From: Betaproteobacteria bacterium
GTDB taxonomy: Bacteria; Pseudomonadota; Gammaproteobacteria; Burkholderiales; Rhodocyclaceae
Assembly (NCBI GenBank): GCA_016234745.1
Contig: JACRAR010000043.1
Span: 62,001 to 126,000, forward strand
Direction: 5' to 3'
DNA: 64,000 nt
A program made the position numbers and the translations under genes. The notes under the pieces were generated by a model. It saw only the letters and a list, made by a program, of their open reading frames with translations. It was not told the origin of the DNA and did no database searches. Shown piece after piece: positions 11,016 to 20,860 of this stretch; within the stretch, counting starts at the first letter, position 1, and each line of letters opens with the position of its first letter.

Positions 11016-11165
11016 GTTGCTCTCCTCTCAAGCGACGCCAGCGCGTCGTTGATGGCACTTTAGGAGAATCCGTTTTGGCCCGCGAGCCGATTGCGATGAA
11101 ACGCGGAAAATCGGGAGCAGGCGGCAAAATGCACCGATGGGCGGATCTGCTTCTGCGCGCGCCGT

Positions 11166-12270
11166 CTATACCCCTTGTTTTAGGCTGGCGGCAATAAAGC
11201 TGTCGAGATCACCATCGAGCACGCTTTGCGTATTGCCGATTTCGACGTTGGTACGCAAATCCTTGATGCGCGACTGGTCGAGCACATAGCTGCGGATCTG
11301 GTGGCCCCAGCCGATGTCGGTCTTGGCGTCTTCCAGCTTCTGCTGCTCGGCCTGGCGCTTGCGCAATTCGGCTTCGAACAGGCGCGACTTGAGCATGGTC
11401 ATCGCCTCGGCACGATTGCGATGCTGCGAACGGTCATTCTGGCACTGCACGACGATATTGGTCGGCAGGTGGGTAATGCGCACCGCCGAGTCAGTCTTGT
11501 TGATGTGCTGGCCGCCGGCGCCGCTGGCGCGGTAGGTGTCGATGCGCAAATCGGCAGGGTTGATATCCACCTCGATCGAATCATCGACTTCGGGATAGAC
11601 GAATACTGAACAGAAGCTGGTGTGACGGCGCGCATTGGAATCGAAGGGCGACTTGCGCACCAGTCGATGAATTCCAGACTCGGTGCGCAGATAACCATAG
11701 GCATAATCGCCGTTGATCTTGAGCGTGGCGGTCTTGATGCCGGCCACTTCGCCGTCGGACTGCTCCAGCACTTCCACCGCATAGCCCTTGCGCTCGCAGT
11801 AGCGCAGGTACATGCGCAGCAGCATGGCAGCCCAGTCCTGCGCCTCGGTGCCGCCGGCGCCGGACTGAATGTCGATGAAGCAGTTGTTCGGGTCGAGCGG
11901 GTTGGCGAACATGCGGCGGAATTCAAGCCCGGCGATCACGTCCTCGAGCTTGTCGATGTCGCTTTCGACGCTGGCGAGCGTGTCGTCGTCGTTCTCGCCG
12001 CGCGCCAGATCAAAGATTTCGCGGGTATCGGCAAGCTGCTGGGCAAATCCACGCAGGGTCAGCACCACGCCTTCCGCAGCCTTCTTGTCACGGCCCAATG
12101 CCTGGGCACGTTCGGCGTCGTCCCAGACCTTGGGATCTTCGAGCGCCTGGGTCAGTTCCTCGAGTTTTTCCGCCTTGGCATCGAAGTCAAAGATACCTCC
12201 GCAGTTCATCGCCGCGCACAGCGAGATCGGCGAGATGATTGTCGAGTGCGTTGAGGCGTTCGGCTTCCAT
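11166..12270 (-). CDS. prfB: peptide chain release factor 2 (programmed +1 frameshift)
   Basis: RF2 terminates at UGA and UAA. The coding sequence starts at ATG ([11 protein letters not shown]) and meets an in-frame TGA after 27 codons. The slippery CTT-TGA-C, preceded by the SD-like AGGAGG, moves ribosomes +1, giving [13 protein letters not shown] and a 367-residue product, as in most bacterial prfB genes. The specificity tripeptide SPF (RKSPFDSN) and the catalytic GGQ ([15 protein letters not shown]) are both present. Because TGA is itself read by RF2, low RF2 increases frameshifting and the protein regulates its own synthesis. The gene is divergent from a nitronate monooxygenase gene. Confidence 0.97.
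12186..12198 (-). promoter_or_regulatory. RF2 autoregulatory frameshift site
   Basis: On the minus strand the sequence reads AGGTATCTTTGAC: part of an SD-like AGGAGG, then TAT, CTT, TGA and C. The arrangement (SD element 3 bases before the shift codon CTT, stop TGA followed by C) is the conserved prfB recoding signal. The downstream frame continues as the full RF2. Confidence 0.95.
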
Positions 12271-12368
12271 GGCGTTTCCTGGAAAATCAAACGCGAATTA
12301 TACCTTGCCCTCAGAGTCTCTCCGAGCGATCATTGGCTTTTCGAAACTCACGGCAACTCACACGATAG

Positions 12369-13352
<984 letters not shown>

Positions 13353-13374
13353 AACCCTGGCAGGGCTTGATGAC

Positions 13375-14565
13375 TTAGGGCCTGTTCAGCAGCAGCGCAA
13401 TATGCGCGACGATGCCGCGCGCCACTTCCGGTTTCGGTCCCGGGGGCAGTGCATGGCTGCCGCTGCTGTCGAACAATACGACCGAATTGCTGTCGCCACC
13501 CAGCCCGTCCTGCACGAGGTTGCCGACCACCAGCGGCAACTTCTTGGCTTCGCGTTTGCCCTCGGCATAGGCGGAGAGATTCTGGCTCTCGGCGGCGAAG
13601 CCGACGCAGAATGGCGGCTGCGGCAGTGCGGCGACTTCCGCGAGTATGTCCGGATTCGGCAACAGCTCGATGCTCACCGGCGCATTGCCCTTCTTGATCT
13701 TGTGTTGCGCCGCCTGCGCCGGGTGGTAATCCGCCACAGCGGCCACAGAAATGAAGATATCGCAGGCCTTGACGTTCTTCATCACCGCTTCGCGCATTTC
13801 GACAGCGCTGCCCACGTCGATGCGCACGGCATGGCGCGGCGTCTCCTGGCTCACCGGTCCGGCAACCAACGTGACTTGTGCGCCGGCATGCAGGCAGGCG
13901 CGCGCCAGGGCAAAGCCCATTTTGCCAGAACTGGTGTTGGTCAATCCCCGCACCGGGTCGAGTGCTTCGAAAGTCGGACCGGCCGTCAGCAACACACGCT
14001 TGCCTGCCAGGGATTTGGGCTCAAAGAAGGCCACCAGGTCTTCGAACAATTCCGTGGCTTCCAGCATGCGGCCCGGACCGACCTCGCCGCAGGCCTGATC
14101 CCCGCTGGCCGGGCCCAACAAGACCACGCCGTCGGCAACGAGTTGCTCCGCATTGCGCCGGGTAGCCGGGTTTTCCCACATCTGCCGATTCATCGCCGGC
14201 GCCGCCAGCAATGGGCATTCGCGCGCCAGACACAGCGTCGAGAGCAGGTTGTCGGCCAGCCCGTGCGCCAGCTTGGCCAGAAAATCCGCACTGGCCGGCG
14301 CCACCAGGATCGCGTCAGCGGCACGCGTCAAATCGATGTGCGCCATGCCGTTGGCAATGCGCTGATCCCACAAATCGCTCCATACCGGCTGGCCGGTCAG
14401 AGCCTGAAACGTCGCCGGCCCCACGAAATGCGCGCCGGCTTCGGTCAACACCACATCGACACGGGCACCGCCCTTGACCAGCAGCCGCGCCAATTCCGCC
14501 GCCTTGTAAGCGGCGATGCCACCGGTTACGCCGAGCACAATGCGCTTGCCAGTCAGTTCTGTCAT
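13375..14565 (-). CDS. coaBC: bifunctional phosphopantothenoylcysteine decarboxylase / phosphopantothenate-cysteine ligase
   Basis: Two successive coenzyme A biosynthesis steps in one 396-residue protein. The N-terminal CoaC flavoprotein half (about residues 1-185) starts GKRIVLGVTGGIAAYKAAELARLL, and contains PAMNRQMWENPATRRN and the active-site cysteine in ACGEVGPGRM. The C-terminal CoaB ligase half starts GKRVLLTAGPTFEALDPVR and includes TNTSSGKMG and the CTP-binding KIKKG region. Length is normal (E. coli 406). It is divergent from radC by 40 bases, a common arrangement in proteobacteria (dfp-radC). Confidence 0.96.
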   Translation of the reverse strand: MTELTGKRIVLGVTGGIAAYKAAELARLLVKGGARVDVVLTEAGAHFVGPATFQALTGQPVWSDLWDQRIANGMAHIDLTRAADAILVAPASADFLAKLAHGLADNLLSTLCLARECPLLAAPAMNRQMWENPATRRNAEQLVADGVVLLGPASGDQACGEVGPGRMLEATELFEDLVAFFEPKSLAGKRVLLTAGPTFEALDPVRGLTNTSSGKMGFALARACLHAGAQVTLVAGPVSQETPRHAVRIDVGSAVEMREAVMKNVKACDIFISVAAVADYHPAQAAQHKIKKGNAPVSIELLPNPDILAEVAALPQPPFCVGFAAESQNLSAYAEGKREAKKLPLVVGNLVQDGLGGDSNSVVLFDSSGSHALPPGPKPEVARGIVAHIALLLNRP

Positions 14566-14605
14566 GACGGGTAGAATATTTGTGGATACTTAATCATTCT
14601 AACCC

Positions 14606-15286
14606 ATGGCAATTCACGATTGGCCAGACACCGAGCGCCCTCGCGAGCGTCTCTTGAACCAGGGCGCAGCCGCACTATCGGATGCCGAATTGCTGGCGAT
14701 CTTCCTGCGCAGCGGCGTGCGCGGCAAGAGTGCGGTTGATCTGGCGCGGGAACTTCTGGCGGCTTTCGATGGCAATTTGGCGAAACTGACCGAAGCAACT
14801 CTAGACCAACTCGCCAGCATCCACGGCATCGGCCCCGCCAAAGCGGCACAATTGCAGGCTGCGCTGGAACTGGCACGGCGCGCTCTGCAGGCACGCATGA
14901 CCGAGCGCGACCTGTTCGCCTCGCCGGATGCGGTCCGCGACTGGCTGCGCCTCAAGCTCGGCAACCTGCCCCATGAAGTCTTTGGCGCGCTCTGGCTGGA
15001 TGCGCAGAATCGCCTGATCCGCTACGAGGAATTGTTCCGCGGCACGCTCACCCAGACCAGCGTGTATCCGCGCGAGGTCATCAAGAGCGCCCTGTCCCAC
15101 AACGCCGCGGCGGTGATTCTGGCGCATAACCACCCTTCCGGACTGGCGCAGCCATCGCGTGCCGACGAGACCCTCACAACCACCCTGAAGCAAGCACTGG
15201 CGCAGGTTGAAGTGAAAGTGCTGGATCACTTCATTGTCGCCGGTAACGCGCCGCCGCTGTCCTTTGCCGAACGCGGCCTGCTTTGA
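14606..15286 (+). CDS. radC: RadC-family JAB/JAMM-domain protein
   Basis: The 226-residue protein ([17 protein letters not shown]) has an N-terminal helix-hairpin-helix region ([24 protein letters not shown]) and a C-terminal RadC/MPN domain. The metal-binding signature [14 protein letters not shown] (HxH then D) is intact. Despite the name, a DNA-repair role is not established; the fold is that of a zinc-dependent isopeptidase/hydrolase. It sits between coaBC and rpmB-rpmG, the usual neighbourhood. Confidence 0.94.
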   Translation: MAIHDWPDTERPRERLLNQGAAALSDAELLAIFLRSGVRGKSAVDLARELLAAFDGNLAKLTEATLDQLASIHGIGPAKAAQLQAALELARRALQARMTERDLFASPDAVRDWLRLKLGNLPHEVFGALWLDAQNRLIRYEELFRGTLTQTSVYPREVIKSALSHNAAAVILAHNHPSGLAQPSRADETLTTTLKQALAQVEVKVLDHFIVAGNAPPLSFAERGLL

Positions 15287-15311
15287 CGGGAAGTCTAGCG
15301 GGCCGATTCAG

Positions 15312-15341
15312 TTAACTTTTCCCTGCTGCCTCGGGTATAAT
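15312..15341 (+). promoter_or_regulatory. rpmB-rpmG promoter
   Basis: TTAACT and a perfect TATAAT are separated by 18 bases, 33 bases upstream of the rpmB start. This is a plausible housekeeping sigma-70 promoter for the ribosomal protein pair. The spacing is one base longer than ideal. Confidence 0.65.
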
Positions 15342-15374
15342 GCGCGGCTTTCTTGAATACCCTGGAGCATCGCT

Positions 15375-15611
15375 ATGTCTCGAGTCTGCCAAGTGACGGG
15401 CAAGGCCCCGATGGTCGGGAACCATGTGTCCCACGCCAACAACCGGACCAAGCGCCGGTTTCTGCCAAACCTACAGAACCGCCGTTTCTGGGTCGAATCC
15501 GAAAACCGCTGGGTGCGTCTGCGCGTGTCCACCGCCGGTTTGCGCACCATCGACAAGAATGGCATCGACGCCGTGCTCGCCGACCTGCGCGGTCGCGGCG
15601 AAGCGGTTTGA
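15375..15611 (+). CDS. rpmB: 50S ribosomal protein L28
   Basis: A 78-residue basic protein whose N-terminus [20 protein letters not shown] and following [13 protein letters not shown] are the L28 signature. It contains a Cys but no zinc-ribbon set. The ribosome site CTGGAG precedes ATG by 8 bases. It is co-transcribed with rpmG, 27 bases downstream, as in nearly all proteobacteria. Confidence 0.98.
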   Translation: MSRVCQVTGKAPMVGNHVSHANNRTKRRFLPNLQNRRFWVESENRWVRLRVSTAGLRTIDKNGIDAVLADLRGRGEAV

Positions 15612-15638
15612 TTTCAGCCCACCTGATCGGAGAACAAC

Positions 15639-15806
15639 ATGGCTAAAGGCGCTCGCGAAAAAATCAAGCTGGAATCAACGGCCGGTACCGGCCATTTCTA
15701 TACGACCACCAAGAACAAGAAAACCAAGCCGGAAAAGATGGAGATCATGAAATACGATCCCAAGGTGCGCAAGCACGTCGCCTACAAGGAAACCAAGCTG
15801 AAGTGA
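15639..15806 (+). CDS. rpmG: 50S ribosomal protein L33
   Basis: A 55-residue gene with a CGGAGAACAAC ribosome site. The protein begins [20 protein letters not shown] and ends [11 protein letters not shown], clearly L33. The four zinc-binding cysteines of the C+ form are absent, so this is the zinc-independent form typical of E. coli. A rho-independent terminator follows 24 bases after the stop. Confidence 0.98.
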   Translation: MAKGAREKIKLESTAGTGHFYTTTKNKKTKPEKMEIMKYDPKVRKHVAYKETKLK

Positions 15807-15830
15807 CCGGTTGCTTGGCGAAAGGCCCAA

Positions 15831-15853
15831 AAACCCGCTGCGGCGGGTTTTTT
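15831..15853. terminator. bidirectional terminator between rpmG and mscS-type gene
   Basis: AAACCCGC, loop TGCG, GCGGGTTT followed by TTT forms an 8-bp stem with a U-tract. In the opposite direction the A-run in front of the stem gives a U-tract too, and the element touches the stop codon of the leftward mechanosensitive channel gene. It can therefore end transcription from both sides. Confidence 0.88.
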
Positions 15854-17138
15854 ATTGCGTGCTTTCGCCCAGGTTGCCGCCCACCACTCTCACCTCGCGC
15901 TGCGGGTAGGGAATTTCGATGCCGGCCTTCTGAAAATCGCGCCAGATCGTCAGATAGATATCCGAACGCAATTTCAAGGTGCCCAACTGAGGATCGTTGA
16001 TCCAGAAGCCAAGTTCGAGATTGATGCCGGAATCGGCAAAGGCCACCACAAAAGCCATTGGTTCCGGCTCGCTCAGCACACGCGGCTGATCGCGCAGGGC
16101 ATCGATCATGATGCGCATCGCCCGTTCGATATCGCTGGCGTAGCCGATCTGTACCGGCAGGGCGACGCGAACATGCGGATCGGTGTAGGACTCGTTGAGC
16201 ACCACCGAGCTCACCAGGATTTCGTTGGGCACGATCGCCTCGACACCCGTCAGCCCCTTCAGCACCGTGTAGCGCGTGGTGATCTGGGTTACCTGCCCAC
16301 GCTCGCTGCCGACGCTGATGAAATTGCCGATGCGGATGGAGCGGTCGAGCAGGATGATGAATCCCGAAACATAGCTGCTGGCAATCTTCTGCAGACCAAA
16401 GCCGATGCCGACACCAAGCGCCCCGCCGAACACCGACAGAGTGGTGAGATCGATGCCGACCAGCGGCAGGCCGATCAGCACCGCGAACAATAACAGTCCC
16501 GCTTTGGCGAGCCGGGTAAATACCACCCGCAGATTCTGATCAAGCCCGGTCGCGCGCGCCAGACGAGCTTCGACCAGACCGTTGATCCAGAGGGCGATCA
16601 GCAGCGTAGCCAATAGAACGACAATACCCTGAGCCACCTGCCACAAGTTGAGCGTCTCCTTGCCTACGGCGAAGCTTGCACCCTCCAGCATGTCGATCAA
16701 TTCGGGAAGCAGGCCGGTGATGTACAAAGCCACCATGCTCCACACCGACAGCGCAAAGAAACGCTCGAAGGAAGCCAGCCAGCCGGAATTGCCGAAGCTG
16801 TGGCGCAGCACGTAGAACACCGCGCGTATCGCCGCCAGAGAGCCCAGCAGCGGTATCGCCAGGGAAAGCAATTGAACATTCAAGTGATGCTTCAGCAAGG
16901 CGCGCGCCACAAGCACCAGAAGCAACGCGAGCAAGGGAAAGGCCAGGCGCTGCAAGCCGCCCTGGCCGAGGCGCCAGACCTGCTGCGGGCTGATCGTGCG
17001 CCGCCGCACCAGGCGATCCGCAACCAGCGCCACTGCCAGACAAACCAGCAGGACACCGATTTGCCAGAGCGCATCGGGCTGCTGCAAATAGCGCCAGAAA
17101 TCGCCGAGCAGATACGCCAAGTCGTTGAGCATGTTCAT
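15852..17138 (-). CDS. MscS-family mechanosensitive ion channel
   Basis: A 428-residue inner-membrane protein with about five to six predicted membrane helices in the first 260 residues. The pore-lining TM3 and first beta segment have the MscS pattern (GLPLVGIDLTTLSVFGGALGVGIGFGLQKIASSYVSGFIILLDRS, given here only as a landmark near residues 225-275). A soluble C-terminal MscS_C domain follows. Such channels release solutes on hypo-osmotic shock. The extra N-terminal helices put it in the MscK/YbdG-like size class rather than the 286-residue MscS. It is the last gene of the purN operon; its ATG overlaps the stop of the PLD gene (ATGA). Confidence 0.92.
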   Translation of the reverse strand: MNMLNDLAYLLGDFWRYLQQPDALWQIGVLLVCLAVALVADRLVRRRTISPQQVWRLGQGGLQRLAFPLLALLLVLVARALLKHHLNVQLLSLAIPLLGSLAAIRAVFYVLRHSFGNSGWLASFERFFALSVWSMVALYITGLLPELIDMLEGASFAVGKETLNLWQVAQGIVVLLATLLIALWINGLVEARLARATGLDQNLRVVFTRLAKAGLLLFAVLIGLPLVGIDLTTLSVFGGALGVGIGFGLQKIASSYVSGFIILLDRSIRIGNFISVGSERGQVTQITTRYTVLKGLTGVEAIVPNEILVSSVVLNESYTDPHVRVALPVQIGYASDIERAMRIMIDALRDQPRVLSEPEPMAFVVAFADSGINLELGFWINDPQLGTLKLRSDIYLTIWRDFQKAGIEIPYPQREVRVVGGNLGESTQ

Positions 17139-17698
17139 TCCGCCAATGCCTGCGCATAAGGCAGGGCCTCGCTGCGATGGCGCTGCCAGTTGTCGAGATA
17201 GGCGCGCGCCAACCTGGCGTTGCCGCGCAGTATCAAGAGATTTTCGGCATTGCGCGCCTGCGCCGAATAAGTGAAATTATAGCTGCCGGTAATCACGGCA
17301 TTGCTCGCCTCGCGCGGATCGATCAGCAGAATCTTGTTATGCGCCGCGGCATAGCGCACCTCCAGCCAGACCGGAATGCCCGCCGCGGCAAGCTGCGGCA
17401 GCAGGCTGTTTTCCGCTTTGCCCGCCATCTCGCGGTCGGCCAGAACCTCGACCGTGACGCCACGCTGCCTGGCTTCGATCAGGCTCTGCGCCAGGACCCT
17501 GCTGGTCAGCAGGTAGGCCTGCACATAGACGGCATGACGCGCCTGCCGCAGCGCATGGAGAATCGCTCCCTCGGCGTCATCCCAGGGCGTGAATGCGTAT
17601 TCCACCGTGCCGGAAGCGGGTAACGGCTCGCGCGCGCCAGCGCAGTTCGGCGACAGTGCCAGCAACAGGCAGGTCAGCAGCGCGAGGAAGATTCTCAT
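17135..17698 (-). CDS. secreted phospholipase D-family (HKD) nuclease-like protein
   Basis: A 187-residue protein starting with a signal peptide (MRIFLALLTCLLLALSPNCAGA). It has one HKD motif (AAHNKILLIDPREA, then GSYNFT), so like Nuc endonuclease it should dimerise to build an active site. Periplasmic or extracellular nuclease or phosphodiesterase activity is inferred from the family; a substrate cannot be named. The start codon overlaps the rsmB stop (ATGA), and its stop overlaps the next gene's start, which fixes both ends. Longer upstream extensions lie inside rsmB. Confidence 0.9.
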   Translation of the reverse strand: MRIFLALLTCLLLALSPNCAGAREPLPASGTVEYAFTPWDDAEGAILHALRQARHAVYVQAYLLTSRVLAQSLIEARQRGVTVEVLADREMAGKAENSLLPQLAAAGIPVWLEVRYAAAHNKILLIDPREASNAVITGSYNFTYSAQARNAENLLILRGNARLARAYLDNWQRHRSEALPYAQALAE

Positions 17699-18993
17699 TT
17701 CGCCCGCTCCAGGACAGCCGCATAAAAGCCGTCGGTGCCATGCCGATGCGGCAGCAGGCGAAAATCCTGTCCGCTTCCGCCGGCAGCGCAGTCGGCGATG
17801 GATATGCCCTGCTGCGCCAGCACCGCGCTGGCTGAAAGCCGCTGAAATTCCGGATGCGCGTCGAGGAAGCCATCCACAATGGTCTCGTTTTCCTCGCTCA
17901 GGATGCTGCAGGTCGCATACACCAGCCGTCCGCCCGGCTTGACCAGGCGCGCGGCGCCGGCAAGGATGTGCTGCTGTTTGAGGGTCAGTTCCGCAATGCT
18001 CTGCGGCGTCTGGCGCCATTTCAGATCGGGGTTGCGACGCAATGTTCCCAAGCCACTGCAGGGCGCATCGATCAGCACGCGGTCAATCTTGCCGGCGAGG
18101 CGCTTGACGCGGCTGTCGTTCTCGCCCTCGATGCAGACCGGATGCATGTTGGACAAGCCGCTGCGCGCCACGCGCGGCTTGAGTTTCGCCAGGCGCTTGG
18201 CCGACACGTCGAAGGCGTAGAGCCTGCCGGTGGAGCGCATCAGCGCCCCCAGCAGCAGCGTCTTGCCGCCCGCGCCGGCGCAGAAATCCACCACCATCTC
18301 GCCGCGCTTCGGCGCCAGCAGGACACCGAGTAATTGGCTGCCCTCGTCTTGCACCTCGATCGTGCCGGAAAGATAGAGCGGATGTTTTTGCAAGGCGGGC
18401 TTGGTTTTCAGCCTGATCCCGAGCGGCGAGAATGGGCAGGCCTCGACCGCGATGCCCTCGGCTGCGAATTGCGCCATGACCTCCTCGCGCTTGGCCTTGA
18501 GCGAATTGACTCGAATATCGAGCGCCGCGCTTTGATTCAAGCCGCGTGCCAGAACCAGCAATTGCGTCGCATCGCGGCGCTGCATCAGCTTCTCGACCAG
18601 CCAGTCGGGCAAGTCGGCTTGCTCAGCCAGGCTCAATTCAGGTTCCAGGCGTGCCTTGAAGGCGAGCAACCATTCCTTTTCGTCGGCCGATACATACTCG
18701 CTCAACTGCCGCTGCGCCACACCGCTCAAGCGCAGCAAAGCCGCCAGGATCAGCCGACGCGCCCCCTGCGCGGGTTCGACCAGCCGCTCCAGCGAGCGCT
18801 TGTGCCGCAGCACGGCGTAGCAGGTCTCGGCGACGAAGCCGCGCTCGCGCCCACCGAGTTGGCGCTGCTCGCGGAAATAGGCCGACAGCACGGCATCGGC
18901 CGGCTGCGCGAACTCGAGCAGACGTGTGAGTGCATTGGCGGCATGCGCGATCAGTGCGGCGTTGATGCGGGTGGATGACTCTGTGCGCAGCAT
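17695..18993 (-). CDS. rsmB: 16S rRNA (cytosine-967-C5)-methyltransferase
   Basis: The 432-residue enzyme has an N-terminal NusB-like RNA-binding domain (about residues 10-140) and a SAM-dependent methyltransferase domain. Landmarks are DFCAGAGGKTLLLGAL (motif I), DAPCSGLGTLRRNPDLKW (motif IV with the release Cys) and YATCSILSEENE (motif VI with the catalytic Cys). This two-cysteine arrangement defines the RsmB/NSUN m5C family. It lies 3 bases after the DUF3108 gene and overlaps the PLD gene, in the purN operon. Confidence 0.95.
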   Translation of the reverse strand: MLRTESSTRINAALIAHAANALTRLLEFAQPADAVLSAYFREQRQLGGRERGFVAETCYAVLRHKRSLERLVEPAQGARRLILAALLRLSGVAQRQLSEYVSADEKEWLLAFKARLEPELSLAEQADLPDWLVEKLMQRRDATQLLVLARGLNQSAALDIRVNSLKAKREEVMAQFAAEGIAVEACPFSPLGIRLKTKPALQKHPLYLSGTIEVQDEGSQLLGVLLAPKRGEMVVDFCAGAGGKTLLLGALMRSTGRLYAFDVSAKRLAKLKPRVARSGLSNMHPVCIEGENDSRVKRLAGKIDRVLIDAPCSGLGTLRRNPDLKWRQTPQSIAELTLKQQHILAGAARLVKPGGRLVYATCSILSEENETIVDGFLDAHPEFQRLSASAVLAQQGISIADCAAGGSGQDFRLLPHRHGTDGFYAAVLERAK

Positions 18994-18996
18994 GTC

Positions 18997-20088
18997 CTAG
19001 CGGTTCCTCAATGATGTTGGCATACCGTCGAATTCGATTTCATCGACACTCTGTTCGAAAGTCTCACCCTGGCGATCGGTATAACGGATCTTCACGGGCA
19101 GTCCATGCAGATCCAGCCCCACCCAGATGTCGATCGCCTCGATCCCGGCGACGGTGCGCAAATGCGCTGCGCGCAGCTCACCCGGCTTGGTCGTCAGCAT
19201 CTCTTCGCGCAGTACTTCGAATGGATAGCGCTCGAACTTCCGTCCCGTCGCCACCATGAATGCATTCGGTTCGCGCGAGGCGGCAGTATATGCCGTGCCG
19301 AGCTGGTAAAACATGCTGAGCATGTCCTGCGCCCCTGTCACCAACGCCACCTCGCGCTGGCTGCCCGCGCTGAGCCTGAGTTTCATGCCAGCCCAGTCGA
19401 AGCTTGCCGCTTCCCCGGCGGTGCCATTGCGCTCGGTGCGAAACTCAGCCGGGCGCAGACCCACCGAGTCAATCTCGCCCTCGCTCGATTGCAGCACGCG
19501 CGCCGACTTGAATAATGCGGCCAGGCCGGTAGTCTCGGTGACGCTGCTCAGAATGTAGCGCTTGCCGTCATGGCTCCAGCGATGCACCGACTGGCCGACG
19601 ACGAATCCCTGATCGCCGCGGCTGATGCTGAAACGAATGTGGCCCTGGCGCGGCAGCATGGTTTCCGCTACTGAAGCCGGTGCATCGGCGCTTCGCTGTA
19701 CGACGGCTTCACTTTCCCGCAATTGTGGCTGTGGTTGCACCGGAACTGGCCTTGCTGCTGAATTTTGCGCGAGCTCAGGCAAGCTGCCTGGCACGGACGG
19801 CGGCAGTTCGATCGCCGCTGATTCCGGCACGACCACGGATGGCAGCGGCATCAATGAACTTTCCCGCATTTGGCGCTTCTTTCTTGGTGCCGGCGCAGGA
19901 ACTATGGGGGCAAGCGTCTTGCTGCGCGGCAGCGGCCCCAGGTAAGCATCGATCTGCGCGGCAGGGGCGGCAGACAGTTCATCATCCAAGCCAGGTGAGT
20001 ACTGGCCTGGTACAAGCACCGCAGCAAGATGCAACAGCAGCGAGATCAGCAGCGCCCACATCAGGCGTTGCTGCTGCAAGCCGGTCAT
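18997..20088 (-). CDS. DUF3108-domain exported or membrane-anchored protein
   Basis: A 363-residue protein with an N-terminal membrane anchor or uncleaved signal (MWALLISLLLHLAAVLVPG), a Pro/Ala-rich spacer of about 100 residues, and a C-terminal region from about residue 150 that matches DUF3108 (FSISRGDQGFVVGQSVHRW, then DMLSMFYQL and a final IRYTDRQGETFEQ). The role is unknown; family members are predicted periplasmic beta-rich proteins. The gene is sandwiched between purN (overlap ATGA) and rsmB, an order seen widely in betaproteobacteria, which supports a real and conserved gene. Confidence 0.82.
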   Translation of the reverse strand: MTGLQQQRLMWALLISLLLHLAAVLVPGQYSPGLDDELSAAPAAQIDAYLGPLPRSKTLAPIVPAPAPRKKRQMRESSLMPLPSVVVPESAAIELPPSVPGSLPELAQNSAARPVPVQPQPQLRESEAVVQRSADAPASVAETMLPRQGHIRFSISRGDQGFVVGQSVHRWSHDGKRYILSSVTETTGLAALFKSARVLQSSEGEIDSVGLRPAEFRTERNGTAGEAASFDWAGMKLRLSAGSQREVALVTGAQDMLSMFYQLGTAYTAASREPNAFMVATGRKFERYPFEVLREEMLTTKPGELRAAHLRTVAGIEAIDIWVGLDLHGLPVKIRYTDRQGETFEQSVDEIEFDGMPTSLRNR

Positions 20089-20723
20089 TCCCCCGCTGGC
20101 GCAATCAGACGCGCAGGCACCGGCTGCTCACCCACTAGCAGGACATGCCCGTCCTCCATCAGTTGCAGGCGGCCTTCAAGAAACCATTGCACAGCTCGCG
20201 GGTAGATGATGTGCTCCTGCGCCAGCACACGCGCCGCCAGCGTATCTTCGTCATCTCCAGCCTGCACGGGGACCGCGGCTTGGATGACGATCGGCCCCGA
20301 ATCGAGCGCAGGCGTCACGAAATGCACCGTGCAGCCGTGAACCTTGACACCAGCCGCCAGCGCCTGAGCATGCGTGTGCAGGCCGGGAAATACCGGCAGC
20401 AATGAAGGATGGATGTTGACCAGGCGCCCCTGATAATGCCGGACGAATTGCTCGCCAAGAATGCGCATGAATCCCGCCAGCACCACCAGATCGGGCTGAT
20501 GCATGTCGATCGCCTCACTCAGGGCGGCGTCGAAAGCAGCGCGCGACGGATAGTCGCGGTGATTCACCACCGCAGTGGCCAAGCCGCGCTGGCGGGCGTA
20601 AGCCAAACCCTCGGCATCCGGCTGATTGCTGACGACGACAAGCTTGCATCCGGGCAAGTCCGCTTCGACCAGGGCGCGCATATTGCTGCCGCGGCCGGAG
20701 ATCAATATGACAACAGATTTCAT
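20085..20723 (-). CDS. purN: phosphoribosylglycinamide formyltransferase
   Basis: PurN transfers the formyl group of 10-formyl-THF to GAR in purine synthesis. The 212-residue protein shows the GAR-binding loop SGRGSNMRAL at about 8-17, the catalytic block with LAGFMRIL and IHPSLLPVFPGLHTH (Asn-His-Asp triad region), and the usual C-terminus. It is the first gene of the leftward DUF3108-rsmB-PLD-mscS operon. The purine pathway is otherwise represented here only by purM, about 5 kb away and transcribed in the same direction. Confidence 0.96.
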   Translation of the reverse strand: MKSVVILISGRGSNMRALVEADLPGCKLVVVSNQPDAEGLAYARQRGLATAVVNHRDYPSRAAFDAALSEAIDMHQPDLVVLAGFMRILGEQFVRHYQGRLVNIHPSLLPVFPGLHTHAQALAAGVKVHGCTVHFVTPALDSGPIVIQAAVPVQAGDDEDTLAARVLAQEHIIYPRAVQWFLEGRLQLMEDGHVLLVGEQPVPARLIAPAGE

Positions 20724-20860
20724 CGGTGAGGATCGGGCTGAGCAATCCGAAACGGGTTATATTCCTGCGGAATCATAACGCAAAGCACCTGGCCGCCGCT
20801 AAGAGACTGATTGGCGACCGATTGGTCACGACCGGGATACCGCCGCAGGGAGAGGCAAGA

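Noticed and set aside
12187-12189. In-frame TGA in prfB as selenocysteine or pseudogene marker
   Set aside because: The surrounding sequence is the standard RF2 frameshift signal; no SECIS-like need and the downstream frame is intact.
13402-14574. 390-codon frame opposite coaBC
   Set aside because: Antisense shadow of a complete, conserved bifunctional gene.
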